Shown: piece by piece, positions 20,468-33,412 of the stretch
Position numbering within the stretch: the stretch's first letter is position 1
Layout: each line of letters begins with the position of its first letter
Origin: Puccinia triticina
Taxonomy: Eukaryota > Basidiomycota > Pucciniomycetes > Pucciniales > Pucciniaceae
Assembly: GCF_026914185.1 (NCBI RefSeq)
Contig: NC_070565.1
Location: forward strand, 6,882,001-6,946,000
Direction: 5' to 3'
Length of the DNA stretch: 64,000 bases
The notes under the pieces: model-generated
Seen by the model: the letters and a program-made list of their open reading frames with translations, nothing else
What the model was told of the DNA's origin: nothing
Databases searched by the model: none
Position numbers and translations under genes: made by a program

Positions 20468-21335
20468 TGTAAGAATTTATGCAACTAAGAGTATATTGCT
20501 AAGATTAGAAATCTATGTCTGAAAAACAATTTACAATAAAATGAAGGATCATTGTTGATCTGAGAGAAATATGAAATAGGAATTTACCTAAGAGCAGAAC
20601 CTTGATGGTCCTGACTAGTCTGATGATAGAGGGAAAACAGAAAAAAGAAAATGTCGATCGTGATCCAATTCGACTGGGCAAATGAAATTGACCGAGGACA
20701 GCAAGCAATCTGGGGATGATCTGTTATTATTGCTTCCTGTTAGCTATCCTTTCTGTTCTCTAATCTCCGTGGAGATCTATGCAGGAGATTGCTCTTACCT
20801 GCTTAGTTGACGAGAATAGCTGGACTCTTTCGTACAGCCTATCTATTCTTTCCTGACAATGGGTTCGGTCAATGCCTATCAATCAAGTTGCATCAGACCG
20901 TGCTCCAATAGTTTGTTCCAAGGATTAATCTTTACCACCTACTTAATATTATTAAGACTGATTCTAGTGGCTAATGGGGGCGAAGTGATTCTGTGAGCTA
21001 TTGATCTAAGTAGCAGAGGGGAGTAGCTGGTTAGCCTAGTTTCCGTTGCTGGTGCAGAGAAGGGCTCTATTTATACTCACGAGGCCGTCTCGTGGTCGCT
21101 TGCTGTCGCCTTGAGCCGTTCATTGTTCCCAGTGGGTCGTGTGGCTTGGGACCGTCCCCTAGGTGCCTTGTGGCTGGTTCTGTCTCTGGAATCTGGAGGG
21201 AGGAGGCTGATGTAAGTTTTACATCTACGGTACCAAGGATGTGAAACTCTGTGGCTTACGCTGTAGCGTTCTAGAGCTTGTATTCCCCTTGCGACAGCGT
21301 TTCGCTGTTTCTACCGCGTTAGGGGAATTCTGACA
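20468..21335 (+). mobile_element. Solo LTR S4 (868 bp) inserted in E4 gag-pro
   Basis: Begins TGTAAGAATTTATG and ends GAATTCTGACA. 5-bp duplication ATGTG at 20463-20467 and 21336-21340. Removing it joins PIRHV to VASFQP, as in the unbroken E3 Gag-protease. No coding content. Confidence 0.87.
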
Positions 21336-22757
21336 ATGTGGTTGCCTCTTTTCAGCCAGGATCCTCTGTCAATCCTCCTCGTCCGTCTACACCCACTCGT
21401 CAAGCCTCAAACGCCGCCTCTGCGGAGTACAAGACCGGTTGTGGCTCTTTGGACCCTTGGTATCCACCAGCGATCTCTTCAGTCTTTCTCTGGAACTTAC
21501 GAAGCGGACCCGGCGGGAAGGAAGCGTCACGAGGATCCCAAGCCGTATAAGGCTCCTCTGGCGCCAGCTTCGCAACCTCGACGCCCGATCCAGAAGCTCT
21601 CTAGGGAAGAGGCGGGAGCTAGTAAGGATGGGCCAGAAGACGAGACTGAAATCTTCGATCGAATCATGAATGAACCCAATCCGGAAGTCCCTTCAATCAA
21701 CGGCGCTCCTAGTCGACCCCCTACCCCACCTAAGGCAACTGGATCTCAGCCAAAGGTGCAGTTTGAGCAGGATGTTCTTAGGGAACAGCCTGAAGTGGTG
21801 AATGAGCTCCTTCATAAGATCGGCAATCTTAAGGTGCCTGACGTGAAGGTGTCTCAGATTTGCGCCGCTTCGCCGGCCGTGGCAGAGGGGGTAAAGAAGT
21901 GGGTGTCGCGACGGCGTATTGAAGTCGGCTCTGAGGATTTGAAAGTGAATTCGGGAACCTTGGCCAAGGGAGAATTTGACCCAAATTTATATTCATGTCC
22001 TCTGGGGTACCTCAACTGCTCAGTAGGCGAGGGAGAGTCTCTGTCATCGCCTTTGGTAGACTCTGGCTCTCAGCTCAATCTCATCTCAGACACGATGGCC
22101 GTCAAATTGAACCTAACCCCTAGGGTGAACTTTAGTTCCGCCGTATATGGGATTAACAACCAGGCGTGCAAATTGATTGGCGTCGCCAAAGACGTTCCCA
22201 TCCGGATTGGCCGCTCCATTGTTGGCTCCTGTCATTTCTGGATAACTCGGAAGGGTGGGCCGTTTATTCTTGGAAGGCCTTTCCTCATGGACTTCAACGC
22301 AACTCTCCTGTTTTCACCGACATCAGGCGAGAGGATCGTTCTTCCGGACCCGACTGGACACAACATCAAGGTGACGTTGTGCCCAGTCAAAAAGGGCCGG
22401 TGGGAACGAGAGTTTCCGGCTTACGGCCAAAAGGGAGTGTTGGCTCATTGTGGCCGCATCCGCAAGGACTCGTCTTTTTTTATGAAGTCAGTCGGTCCAG
22501 CGCTTGGCAGAGTTAATCAAGAGCCTCAAGCTCTGTCCAAGGGATCAACTTCTCAACCCAGGGCCCGCTTCTCTTCTCATCTCAATTTTTCTGCGTATCC
22601 GTCTCCCATCCCTCTCCATTCAGTTCCGTCTTCCAAAAATCATCAAAATCAAAAACAGCAAGAAAATCAGAGAAAATTCAAAAACATTGTATCAATCTTG
22701 TTCAAGTCTCAGTATCCTCAGTCCTCTCAGCTCTCTTCTCTTCATCCCTCAAGATAA
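21336..22757 (+). CDS. E4 Gag C-terminus and aspartic protease
   Basis: Coding frame from the duplication ATGTG onward. An early segment (21385-21510) is out of frame relative to E3, so at least two small indels are likely. From about 21560 the frame matches E3: PDVKVSQICAASPAVAEG, VKKWVSRRRIEVGSEDL, SCPLGYLNCSVGEG, then the protease active site PLVDSGSQLNLISD and the second conserved motif FILGRPFLMDFNATL. The last about 90 residues (Ser/Pro-rich) may be beyond the natural protein. RT is not found downstream, so E4 is truncated or continues beyond other insertions. Confidence 0.8.
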   Translation: MWLPLFSQDPLSILLVRLHPLVKPQTPPLRSTRPVVALWTLGIHQRSLQSFSGTYEADPAGRKRHEDPKPYKAPLAPASQPRRPIQKLSREEAGASKDGPEDETEIFDRIMNEPNPEVPSINGAPSRPPTPPKATGSQPKVQFEQDVLREQPEVVNELLHKIGNLKVPDVKVSQICAASPAVAEGVKKWVSRRRIEVGSEDLKVNSGTLAKGEFDPNLYSCPLGYLNCSVGEGESLSSPLVDSGSQLNLISDTMAVKLNLTPRVNFSSAVYGINNQACKLIGVAKDVPIRIGRSIVGSCHFWITRKGGPFILGRPFLMDFNATLLFSPTSGERIVLPDPTGHNIKVTLCPVKKGRWEREFPAYGQKGVLAHCGRIRKDSSFFMKSVGPALGRVNQEPQALSKGSTSQPRARFSSHLNFSAYPSPIPLHSVPSSKNHQNQKQQENQRKFKNIVSILFKSQYPQSSQLSSLHPSR

Positions 22758-23734
22758 CCCCTTTTGGCTCCTCAATCTAGCACAAGGGAGGGAACGCATC
22801 ATGGACTTTCTGCGGGGGCACTAAAACCAAAAGTAAGTCCCCTCCATAGTATGCATCTTTGGGTAGCTACACCAGGAAAACAAAATAGTCGGTTGATGAC
22901 AAGTGACATTACACCAGCTCCAGCCAGCTATCCACCATCTATCCAATATCTATCCACTATCTACCCCAATCTCCCAACCATCTCCTTGTCAGCCTGTAGG
23001 TAACTAACCGTTGTGGTAAACAGAAAAGTGAAAAATCAAAAGTTTTTTCTCATACATATATTTACTTACCTTAGGCCTCAAGATACCACCAGAAGGACCT
23101 CAGAAATGGATTCTACGGCCAATTTTACCCCTAGTCACCACTGGAAGTGTCACTGGAACCCCGCTGGATTGGAAGTTACACCCTCTTGGACCCTCATGGA
23201 CACGGCCAGCCCCAAACATCAACCTCTCACACCCCTCGAGTCACCTTTCCCAGGTATACACATACTCAGCCCCAGCCAAACACATACTCTTTTCCATCCC
23301 TCTTATCTTCACTGCATATGCAGGGGACCAACCCCATTTCTTCTGTATTTGACATGTCCCCGCTTCATTTATGCACCCCTTGCAGCTGCATGCAGTCTTT
23401 TTTTTTCGGACTTACTTTGCGCACTGCGGAAAACTCTTTGCGCAATGTGGGGGCCGTTGTTTTGACGTCCAGCCCCCAGTGCGCGCTTCTGCGACGGCTC
23501 TTCGCGCACTGCCAATTAAAATATGTGATTTTTTGATTTTTTTTGCTGCCAGCCAGCTGAGGGGATTTTTCTTGCCCCTCCATGGAATTCTTGGAGATTT
23601 TGCAACCCTCCGAATGGCACAAAAGAGAGGAGAAAAATAAATACTAAAAATAATCAAACACCTGCTCCCGAGCACCTGGGAACGCTCCCCCGAGGCTTTC
23701 CGACCTGCCAAAACTCAATCGGCCGGGTACCCAA
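22758..23734 (+). other. E4 3' part or unrelated spacer, no gene recognised
   Basis: Includes module M copy 2 (22832-22910). After about 22915 nothing resembles E3 or E5. A GC-rich stretch at 23405-23520 has repeated GCGCACTGC-type words on both strands. The short frames here are not protein-like. It ends CCCAA (23730-23734), the flank of the E2 LTR. Confidence 0.5.
22832..22910 (+). repeat. Repeated module M, copy 2 (E4, after protease)
   Basis: AGTAAGTCCCCTCCATAG, then ATGCATCTTT, ending near GTGACATTACA. The first 18 bases equal those of copy 1. The 3' part is more diverged. Confidence 0.65.
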
Positions 23735-24742
23735 TGTCAGCTATGTTTATGAAACTTAGGGTAAAAACCCGTCAGAAATAAGGGTTGTTGCCCTAGTACT
23801 ATAACTGTACTGAAATAAACACTGGCAATAATGTGCCAAACTTATTACGTGGTATTTAGCCACTACAAGGGTTTAAACACTCTTTTATAAGAGGAGGTTA
23901 TTTGTAATTAATAAGGTTTACTTATTAAGAACAGGGATAAATAAGGTTTTGACGTAGTAATAGCTGGTAAGCGCTTAAACTGATTGGCTGCGCGTCAGAG
24001 GCGGGAGTCTTGCAGCAACTATTTATAAAGATTTAACTGTAATAAATGCTTATAAAGGATATTGGCAATTTTAGAGTTAAGATCTAGTGGGTTTCGTGCC
24101 AAAAAGGCAGAAGCAAAGGAAGTGGTGGCTTTAATAAGCCAGAGGAGAATTTTCACGAGTTAACTTACAGGTTAATGGGTGGTGAAATGTCTGGGGGGAC
24201 AATTACAGTGGCCCAATTACCTCCTTAAATACTGGAGAGGTCTTTGAGGGCGCTGAAATATTCCCATTGGTTTTGACTATGGGTAAATGCCAAGAGTAGA
24301 CGTGTATTCTGCCTTGGTTATGGGTATTTTATTTGTACAATATTACACAACTTCCCTTACTCCCACACGTGACATTTGTATAACCAATTGTCATGTAAAA
24401 TAGCTTAATATGAAGTGTAATATCAATTTGTACTAAGTGTTACTCTCACCCGTGGTTCCTGTTTCACGGGGGAAAGGTATTTTACTAATTAATATAATTT
24501 TATGTATTTTAATTTATGTAAAGATTTTTTATGTAGTTTTCCTGCTCTTTGGAGCGCTTTATGGCTATATGTACATGTATGAAAAAATCTATGAAGGAGT
24601 AGGAATGAGGGGTTACTTTGAGTGGGTGACCCCCCTTAATTTAACACAAGGATTCTGAATATTCAATAATATTTCAGGATTTGTAAATGGTTTACCAGTT
24701 TTTGCAGACTTTAGGATACTTGTTGTATCTCTAAGGCTGACA
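23735..24742 (-). repeat. E2 3' LTR (about 1008 bp)
   Basis: Inferred from ends TGTCAGC (23735) and GCTGACA (24742). On the minus strand it begins TGTCAGCCTTAGAG right after a purine-rich tract. Its partner is not in the window, so the lower boundary rests on the inverted ends and position. Left flank is CCCAA. Confidence 0.75.
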
Positions 24743-24756
24743 CTTGCCCCTTCTAA
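24743..24756 (-). other. E2 polypurine tract
   Basis: On the minus strand AGAAGGGGCAAG immediately precedes the LTR start. Confidence 0.7.
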
Positions 24757-24767
24757 AAAGATTGTAC

Positions 24768-27700
24768 TCAATCTTTATTTTTTGTGTTCCTGAATCTTCT
24801 GAGGTATTTGTCTGCATCTTTTATGTCTTTCTCTGGTAGCCATTCATCTTCATGAATTGGGTTCCTGTATCTTACAAGATATAGTTTATCTTTCTCTCCT
24901 CTGATCTTTTTGTCTTTTAAGATCTTATGAATTTTCTTCTCCTCTGATTGTTCAAGTGGAGGTACTTCTGCTTCAGGTATTTCCTTGCGTAAAGGGAATA
25001 ATTCAGCATCTGATTCATTATAATGCTTAAGTAAGCTTACTGGGAATGTAGGATGTTTCTTTTCTAGTTCTCCATATAGTTCCACTTCTACTGCATTTGG
25101 TCCGTGTAAAGCTTTGACTACAAATGGTCCTACAAATGCATTCCTAAGCTTCTTAGGTCCTTTAATATTAGTAAAGTTTGTAGTTGATATTAATACTAAA
25201 TCTCCTATTTTGAAGCTGGGTACTTTGTGCTTTTTTTCCCATTTTTCTTTACTGTATTCAAATGCATTATCCATGCTTTGTTGGGTGTGTTTTCTGGCTT
25301 TATCCAGCATGTTCTTAAAGCTTGCTGCTGTGGGGTGTACTTCTACCAAGTCCTTTTTCAGGCTGTCTTGTGGTAGTCTGGAGTTCCATCCTTTCTCTAG
25401 AATAGCTGGTGTTTTCCCTGTTGATGCATGGGTTAATGTCTTGTAGGCTAGTTCTAGGGCTGGTAATAGTGTGCCATCAGAGTCTTTAAACTCTAATCCA
25501 TAGGCACAGAATCTCCTTAGCATGTCTTCCAAAGTTTGGATCATTCTTTCTGCTAGCCCATCTGTTTGTGGATGGTATGCTGTTGAGAAAGAGAGTTTAG
25601 TGCCAAATAGGCGGTACAGTCCTCTCCATAGATCTGATGTAAACTTGGGATCTCTGTCACTGATGATGTTTTTGAATAGTCCTGTCCATGAAATCACTTG
25701 TTGTTGCCAAATCATTATAGCTGTGTCCATAGCTGTATCATCTTTGTGACATGGTAAGAATATAGGTGTTTTACTGAATCTGTCTACAATAACTAGACAT
25801 GCATTACAGTTTTTCTTTCCTCCAGGTGGTAGTCCTGTAACCCAGTCCATATTAACTGTTTCCCATGGTCTAGTGGGTTCTTCTATTTTTATCATGTGTC
25901 CAAACCTTTTGCCTGTTGCTTTATTTGCTCTCTGGCATCTTTCACATGTAGTGCAGTATGTTTCTACATCTTGTTGCCATGTTGGCCACCATGCTAGGTT
26001 TCTCACTCTGTCTTCTGGTCTGTCTGAAGATAGATGGCCAGATGATGTACTGTCATGGCATTCATGTAGTAGTGTATTGATCAATACTCTGTCCATTACT
26101 GTTAGTACACATGTGTGTTTGGATCTGTGGTAGATGATACCGTCAAATAGGTGAAATCTTCCTTCTTGGTTTGATTTTTTCCATGCTGTATCTAGTGCTG
26201 CAATCAGGTCATCATCCTTTGAATCTGTTTTGGATAATATTTGTACTAGTAATGTACAGTTCTTGTCTTGTTTGTAACTATTTCTGATTTCTTCAAAGAA
26301 TTCATGTTCTAGTTCAGTAATGCTAATTCCCATAATTGGCAGTTCATCTGGGTCTTCTGGCGCCCAGGCTGGATTGTCTGGTGTGTTTGGTAGAGACCAT
26401 CTAGAAAGTCCATCTGCATTTTTATGCAATCTCCCTTCTTTATGAATTATTGTCATGTTACCTCTGTACACTTGGATGGATATCTGCCATCTAAGCATAT
26501 GTCTGTTAGAGGTTTTCATGTTGATGAGTGATTTAAGTGCAATACAGTCTGTAATGACATCAAACACACTTCCATCTAGATAGTAGTGGAGTTTCTCTAG
26601 TGCCCAAACTAGGCATAGGCATTCCAGTTGACTTGCTCCATAGCGTGCCTCAGTCTTCTTAAGTTGTCTGGATATAAAACAAATGAGACCTTCTACTGGT
26701 TTATCATTGATAATTTGTAGTTGGTGGAGGGCTGCTCCCAGTCCTTCCATTGAGGCATCCACATATAACACAAAAGGTTTCTTAAAATCTGGCATTAATA
26801 ATAGAGGTGCTCTGGTCAGATGTTCTCTTATTCTATTAAATGCCATGTGTCTCTCTGTGGTCATTTCAAAGGCAGTATCATTAGAAGCTATCTCATACAA
26901 GCTTCTGGTCATAGCTGCATAGCCTTCTAGGTGTTGTCTGTAGTAGCTGGCAAATCCAAGAAAGCTTTGCATTTTCTTCTTGTTTGTTGGTGCTGGTTTC
27001 TGTAACACTGCTGCTACTTTATTCTGGTCTATGCATAATGCTAGTCCTGAGACTACATGTCCTAGTGCTTTAATTTCTGCAAATCCAAATGCACACTTTT
27101 TTAGTGAAATTTTCATATTGACATTAATTAATTTTGTTAGAACTAGTTCTATTCTGCTCATGTGGTCTCTCCATGTCTCAGAGCATATAATTATGTCATC
27201 TATGTATATAATTAGCCATCCTAGTCCAAGTTCTTCACAGAAGATGGTATTCATCATTCTTTGGAAATGTGATGGGGCATTTTTAATTCCAAAAGGCATT
27301 CTGAGATATTCATAAACACCTTTGTGTGTTATAATTCTCAGATATTTTCTTGCGCGTTCTGTTACTACATTCTGATGAAATCCTTTTAAAGCATCCATAC
27401 TTGTAATGTATTCTGCTTTGGCTAAGTTTGTCAGTGTCTCTTGTATCCTTGGTATAGGATATCTGTCTGGGACTGTGTAGGTGTTCAGTGCACGGAAATC
27501 TCCTACCATGCGTGATTTACCATTATGGTAGGTTATAATTACTGGTGTGGTTATTTCCACTTCCTCATTATGCCCTACTTTTCTAAGTACATTAAGCCTT
27601 ACTAGTTCATCCAGGTGTTTGGAAAGCTCTTCTCTTGCTCTGGGACTTGCTGGATAAGCTTGTCTCCTTAGTAAAGGTGGGTAGGGGCGCTCAATGTTCA

Positions 27701-28430
27701 ATGTAATGTCCACTTCGTGTCCTATGACTGCCCCTAGTGGTTCTTTCTCTGATGCAAATGCAGTCCTGTTCCTATACAGCATGTTGCGCAACTGTAATAG
27801 TTGGTCTACACTCAGTTTATCATTAAAGTTAGCTTCTGCTAGTTGTTCTCTTCCAAATCTTTCTTTTTCTTCATCCTGTATTTCTACTTGTTCTACAGGT
27901 AAAGGTTCTTTGGATTTAAATAGGAATTTCTTCTTTTTATTGTCATTCCCAATAGTAAAGTATCTTTCTCTGCTATTGGTTATGTCAAAGCCATAGATAT
28001 TTAAGTAGTCATTTCCTAGTATAAAGTGTTTGCTTACTGCATCCTCAATTACAATAAAATCCACTGTCATTCTGACTGATCCTGTTGGATGAGGGATTAT
28101 TATTGGGCATTCAAATACTCCTATTGGCTTCATGGTACTGCTGGCACTGTTTATTCTTACTTTCCCTATTGGCAGAAGGATGTCTTTGTAGTCTGGGCAT
28201 AATTTTCTCAGGTATGTCTCAGGTACTACTGAGCAATATGCTCCACTGTCCAGTAACATTTCTGCTTCTCTACCATTAAACAGTATGTGTGTAATGTTGT
28301 TTTTACCAGCTGTGTAACCTTTCCCTCTTGTAGGTTTAGTTTTCATCAGTCTGGCTTCTTGGATATTTCCTATAGGTTGTCCAGGATGCCATGCTTGTGG
28401 TAAATTATGCTCTGTTTCAGCTTCAGCCAC
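24768..28430 (-). CDS. pol: E2 Pol polyprotein, 1220 aa, intact
   Basis: Full-length gypsy Pol. Protease about 40-160 ([12 protein letters not shown]). RT about 250-480 ([34 protein letters not shown], catalytic [12 protein letters not shown]). RNase H about 530-680 ([54 protein letters not shown]). Integrase zinc domain ([12 protein letters not shown] with CTTCERC), then DDE: Asp in [13 protein letters not shown], Asp in [12 protein letters not shown], Glu in [14 protein letters not shown]. The C-terminus has [12 protein letters not shown] and a chromodomain-like [15 protein letters not shown]. No stop or frameshift. The Met at 28430 is internal: coding continues upstream to the MULE insertion at 28439. 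Confidence 0.93.
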   Translation of the reverse strand: MAEAETEHNLPQAWHPGQPIGNIQEARLMKTKPTRGKGYTAGKNNITHILFNGREAEMLLDSGAYCSVVPETYLRKLCPDYKDILLPIGKVRINSASSTMKPIGVFECPIIIPHPTGSVRMTVDFIVIEDAVSKHFILGNDYLNIYGFDITNSRERYFTIGNDNKKKKFLFKSKEPLPVEQVEIQDEEKERFGREQLAEANFNDKLSVDQLLQLRNMLYRNRTAFASEKEPLGAVIGHEVDITLNIERPYPPLLRRQAYPASPRAREELSKHLDELVRLNVLRKVGHNEEVEITTPVIITYHNGKSRMVGDFRALNTYTVPDRYPIPRIQETLTNLAKAEYITSMDALKGFHQNVVTERARKYLRIITHKGVYEYLRMPFGIKNAPSHFQRMMNTIFCEELGLGWLIIYIDDIIICSETWRDHMSRIELVLTKLINVNMKISLKKCAFGFAEIKALGHVVSGLALCIDQNKVAAVLQKPAPTNKKKMQSFLGFASYYRQHLEGYAAMTRSLYEIASNDTAFEMTTERHMAFNRIREHLTRAPLLLMPDFKKPFVLYVDASMEGLGAALHQLQIINDKPVEGLICFISRQLKKTEARYGASQLECLCLVWALEKLHYYLDGSVFDVITDCIALKSLINMKTSNRHMLRWQISIQVYRGNMTIIHKEGRLHKNADGLSRWSLPNTPDNPAWAPEDPDELPIMGISITELEHEFFEEIRNSYKQDKNCTLLVQILSKTDSKDDDLIAALDTAWKKSNQEGRFHLFDGIIYHRSKHTCVLTVMDRVLINTLLHECHDSTSSGHLSSDRPEDRVRNLAWWPTWQQDVETYCTTCERCQRANKATGKRFGHMIKIEEPTRPWETVNMDWVTGLPPGGKKNCNACLVIVDRFSKTPIFLPCHKDDTAMDTAIMIWQQQVISWTGLFKNIISDRDPKFTSDLWRGLYRLFGTKLSFSTAYHPQTDGLAERMIQTLEDMLRRFCAYGLEFKDSDGTLLPALELAYKTLTHASTGKTPAILEKGWNSRLPQDSLKKDLVEVHPTAASFKNMLDKARKHTQQSMDNAFEYSKEKWEKKHKVPSFKIGDLVLISTTNFTNIKGPKKLRNAFVGPFVVKALHGPNAVEVELYGELEKKHPTFPVSLLKHYNESDAELFPLRKEIPEAEVPPLEQSEEKKIHKILKDKKIRGEKDKLYLVRYRNPIHEDEWLPEKDIKDADKYLRRFRNTKNKD

Positions 28431-28447
28431 TTCTATGTCTATTTTAA

Positions 28448-28500
28448 GGGGTGAATGGTTTTTACAAACTGTGTTTTACAATGCTACCCCATTGTAAAGC
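28448..28500 (+). repeat. MULE left terminal inverted repeat
   Basis: Starts GGGGTGAATGGTTTTTAC. Matches the reverse complement of 33897-33949 at about two thirds of positions, with the TTTTACAATG and CATTGTAAA blocks conserved. Confidence 0.85.
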
Positions 28501-29048
28501 GGGGGCATTGTAAAAATGCAAAAATACATGCATTTAATTAGTTTTACAATTTATGTCGTCCCAACCGCGCAATTTAAGCTCACAGGATGTAAATTACATT
28601 TTGTAATTCACACCCGGGTGACCTGTAATCTTTACTTTTACGGTCTGCGCTGTTACATTGCATGTTACAGTGCATGTAAACCTGTACATAACCTACCAAA
28701 CAATTAGTATTACATTACCTTAGCTTACAACCTCTCAGACTTGCAGCCCATCCAAGCTCTGGGAAGCTTATCTCACCCCCCTAGATAGCTTATATCTCCA
28801 CAGTGACGGCCTAGGTTAGGGCTTGACACAACCATCTTCCAGCTGGTCAGTCGAGAGATTCTAGGTTTCTTTGTCAGCCTGATCAATCACTTTTTTTCGG
28901 ACTTTCCCACAGGTATCAACAACCTTAATAGAGCTCCTGATACGTTAATAGACATCAATCCTGATATATTCCAATAATCTGCACGCCTAATACCTGATAA
29001 GCTATAACCTTGCTTATTCCTTAATACATATCCTTTGATACGGCGGCC

Positions 29049-32000
29049 ATGGCCCGCAAAAAGAAAAACACCGCCCGCAACCCTCCTCCCACTCCTCCTC
29101 TCAATCATCCGACATTATCTGCTACCCCCACGATATCGGCGCCCAAAATAGTGAAGACCCCCGCAATATCCATTCCCAATTCCGGAAACACACAGACTTC
29201 CAAAACCTCCGCCCACCCTGAAATTGAAAAGCCGAATCCTACCGAACCTGAAGACAAGCCAAACTGGCAGTACCCTACCGCCATGGATGAAGGCTTCAAT
29301 ACTTTTATTGATCATGGTTGCCGGTTAGACAGGCAGGGGTATCCGCTTTACCCGAATGGATCTACCACTTTTGTCCTCACCGCCGGTACTGAGATTGTGA
29401 ATTTTGGATCGGTTGGGTTCACCAAGAGATCCAGCAACGACACCAAGTCCGACGAGTGGCAAGTCACACGATATTACTGCCGTGGTGTTTTACGATGCGA
29501 TGAGAATGGTTGTGATTATGCTGGCCCCCCGCCGACTGGACACGGTAAAATTGAAGAGCTTCTCAGCGCGTAAGTCCTTAGTTCCCTCTCATTCATTACA
29601 ACATCAGGACTGAATGCAAACTTTTTTCTTCATTTCAGTAAACCCTCATGCAAAGGGCTTGCAGGTCGATGCCCAGGGAAGATCCGCTGGCAAAGCTGCT
29701 CGGGAACTCAATGTCAATTCGATATCCACAAGAAAACTGGATGGGGTCTCCTCCAACACCGAGGTAATCACAATCATCGGTGGCCATCGTCGAAGAAACC
29801 AGACCCCTTGGCAAAGAAGGATCTAGTTGAAACTTTCAAAAAAAATCCTAAGGCATCCGCGCTCCAGCTCAAGGTTTAATTTTTTTGTTTCTGCCCAGCT
29901 CCCCCTCCCTCCAATTTCATTTCACCCAGATAAGCTGACCTTTAAAATATAGATTGGTAAAGCCGGTGGGCCTGGCGAGCCAAGTGACAGTGTTGTTAAC
30001 ATCCATGAATCCCTCGGCCACTCGGACCGGCTTCGTCACCTTCGTCGTCAGATACTTCAGCAGATCGATTTTGGTTCAGGGAAGGGTGTTAATGATAGTA
30101 GTGATAGGTTCATGCACAACCTTTTTCAATGGCAGCTGTTGAGTAATTTTATTTTTGAATCGATTTGTCTACATTTACATTTGCTAACTTTACAATCTAA
30201 TGATCTAATTTGACAGGAACGGCATGGAAACCATATCAATTGCGTGCAACGCAGGACATGAACACATCACCTTCCAGACTGAGTGGATGTCTCAGAGGCT
30301 TCTGGATTGTCGCGAAGACAACAACAATCTGTACTCGGGCGGCTTGATCTCGGACGTCACTTACCGCTTCTTTGCCACAGGTTATCTGCTCACAACCTCC
30401 ATGTACTGCGACGAAATTTCTCGATGGATTCCCGTCCAGCTCAGCTGGATACGTGGGCTGAGTGAATCGTACTACAAAGTCCACTTCTCTGTCCTTTTCC
30501 GCCAATTCCTCATCCCCTCACTCCTGCAAAGCGAGCGCGAGAACATGGCGCGAAGTGTTGTGGATTTCTCCAAAGCTCAACAATCTGGATTTGTGGCGGC
30601 GTACATGGATGTTTTTGGCGAAACCAACCGTGAGGAAGCCATGAAGAAACTGAAGGGATGCCGCGAGCACTTCCGACAATCAGTGACAAGGGTCAAGTGG
30701 AACCGGGCGGTCATCATGCCTGATGAGCAGGTTAGTTCTGGTTTGTTTTCTTATTTGAGACGTCAACACTAGCTTACATTTAATCTCACTTTAGGCTTTA
30801 TTTGAAGCCAAGTGTCTCGCCCTGCTGCAGCCGTGTGAAAAAGGTGGGCCAACCCACAACGAGAGAATCGATGAGATGCGGCGCAGATTCCCCAAGGTCA
30901 AGGCTTGGCTTGACTGGTGGACTATGGCCAATGTCGAATCGATGCTTTTCCCCAGCCGCCGCAAGATGCTTGAGGACTGTCCTAACGGCAATGATCAGCT
31001 CCCAAGTTCTACTAATGCTCAGGAGAGCATGCACCGAGTCTACTACATGTTCAGGTAGGTTCGGTTCCTCGTCTTTTCATCTTAAATCTGGTTTGGAGAT
31101 AAAAAAAACGCTGACTTGATTGATTGATCAGTTCTGGAAAGAAGGCTTTGATTCCAGGTTTTGCCGAGCTCTTTGCATTTGTCAAAGCTTTGGAGAAGGA
31201 CCACGAGCTCACTATGCGTGGCATCCCCATCCGGTATGGGATCAAGCCAAAGAACCAGCAAGACATCGCCCACTCGATTGGTTGGATCAAACCTACCAAG
31301 CGGCAGAGGGCCGCAATGAACGATGGGCGCCCTCCAGACACCACCCAAGCCCTTGTCGATCATCCAACCAAACGAGTAAAGCTCGGCAGGCCCCCAAAAT
31401 CTCTTAACATCAACAGGGCGATGCACACAACTTTCATGTTGTACGCTGCCTCAAAGGATTCGCTAACACGGAATCGATGTTGGTTGGCGGCTGCGTTGGA
31501 CTCCCTTTATGCAATCTACAGCCCTCTTTGGCTCCAAAGCCCCGGCGGGAAAAATACCAGTCTATTCCACACTCTTGTCTCCCATTTTACTTCCCGGACC
31601 ACCAATGAGCTCATCCAGAACAAGAATCTCAAATCGATCCTCACTCGTGGATCAAACAAACTATTCGAAGCGGCTAGGAGCCTCCATCCTGACTCCTTCA
31701 TCCCGGGTTCCTTTGCATCGTGCGATTTCTTCATGGAAATCATCTTGGATCCAAAAACGAACTCGTCAGAGGTCCTCAAGAGTCTGTTTTCCATTCAAGA
31801 AACTCGAGAATTCTCTTGCCCCCGGAAGATTCACAAGAAGCCAATCGATCATCCCCGAGGAGATCGCCGCTTGGTGGCCCTAAAGGTCACTAACTCTATG
31901 TTTGAAGCCAATGCAATCAACTGCGCCGACGCTGGGCTTCTGATTACCCGGTGGTCAACTTCTGGACTGGCTGGAACTTCCGGTCTACAATGCCAGAGTT

Positions 32001-33412
32001 GTGGTGCCGAGCGATCCAAAAAACCCCGTCGAAGTAAGCCTTTGGAGTGTGAAGACAATCCCTCCCCCAGCAACTTCCTAGAACAAACATCAATCATCTC
32101 ATTCCCCGATGGCAAATCACCCCCTCACCTTTACTTTCAAATCGACTCGGCAACAATCATCAATGAACAGAAACAGGTTGAATTCATGGGTGAGATGAAT
32201 TGGCCTTTCAAGCTCACCATATCGGGGGAGGTATACACACTCATGTCGCGAGGATATTGGGGAGATGGTCACTATTGGGGAAAGGTACTGCGAACCGTTC
32301 AAGGAGTTACCGGGATTTGGCTACACAATGACCGTGTGAATGCCGGCTACGCTCAGATGGTCGACACCGTCCCCGGAAAGATCAGTGGAGCTCACCCAAA
32401 TACCAGCTGGCTTCTTTACTCGCGAGAGTGGACGGACGATGAAGCTAGTTTTGTTGACCAAAGTATCGAGAGGATCCGCCGCGATAACCCCACAATCTCC
32501 TCGGGTTTTCCTTTCACACACATGAAGAGCCTGTTGAAAATATCTTACAATGGTGAAGCTACCGTGGACTCTTTGAAACCGGCCGAACCGGCGATCATCA
32601 GAAACAAATTTACCAAGAACCTGAAGGAGAAAATCTCGGACTATTCATCTGATTCCCAACATTCCAGCTCTGACAATTCCAGCGAAGATTCCACTGAGGT
32701 TAGCGGCGAAGAAACTGGAGAAGATTCCAGTGAAGATGGTGAGCAACATGATGCTCCAGGCGATCCTTTGAGTCCACCAAGCAAACCAATCAAGATCCTT
32801 CTTCGTCTGAAGAAGGCTCAGCCGGTTTTTACCAAGCCGAAACCTCAATCCGAAGAAGTGGAATCTCGTGCACCAATGATCAACCCCACTGAAAAGCTCC
32901 CAGCCCGGCGTGGCCGCCCTCCAAAGGTCCGCCCGGTTGTTCAGACTGCTCAGATTGGCGACCCTTCCCATCCGGACCACAGTGATCATGACACCGGACC
33001 CAAACACCCAGCTTGTGACCGTGCCTCAGATAATCAACCAATGCAGAAATCCACAGCTGCAAATAAACCGACCGGGAAGCGAGGACGACCTAGGAAGGAG
33101 GCTGCTGAAGCAAACCGGTTGAACTTTGTGTCTGCCCCGTTAAACGATTCGGATTGGGAGCGCATTACGGCACGCGCGGCTGCCAACTGGAAATCTCACT
33201 GGAACATCGAGAAAGAAAAGTATGCGGTGACCCGGAAAAATCAACATGCTCAATTGGCCAGCCAACCAGCACAATCGGTGATTGGCAAGGAGGATCAACC
33301 TCATCAAATGGCGAGCCAACCTGCACCTCGAAAAGGTGCAGGTGGGCCATTGGCGGCGAGACCGACAAGAGTAGGGTTGCGCAGGTCCTCGAGGGGTACC
33401 ACAGGTGTTTGA
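29049..33412 (+). CDS. MULE transposase with GCM/WRKY-like zinc finger, USP-like protease and AT-hooks (about 1331 aa, 6 exons)
   Basis: Proposed exons: 29049-29569, 29639-29873, 29953-30137, 30217-30730, 30795-31054, 31132-33412. Introns 64-79 nt with GT-AG ends; the third donor (GTTGAG) is weak and chosen to keep frame. Residues 140-220 form a Cys/His finger (C144, C150, C155, then PSCKG, GRCPG, and GNHNHRW), like the WRKY-GCM1 fingers of MULEs. The DDE core is complete: D360 (SDVTYRF), D430 (VVDFSKAQ), C462xxH465, E562 (TNAQESMH). Residues about 680-985 resemble a C19 ubiquitin-specific protease: Cys box NRCWLAAALDSLY (C688), His box GDGHYWGKV (H952), then NDRV (D972). The tail has a Ser/Glu-rich acidic stretch and RGRP-type AT-hooks near 1163 and 1221. 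All catalytic residues are present. Confidence 0.85.

Noticed and set aside
23405..23640. Possible small gene on either strand in the GC-rich stretch
   Set aside because: Overlapping frames on both strands share the repeated GCGCACTGC words; no start context, domain or intron signal.
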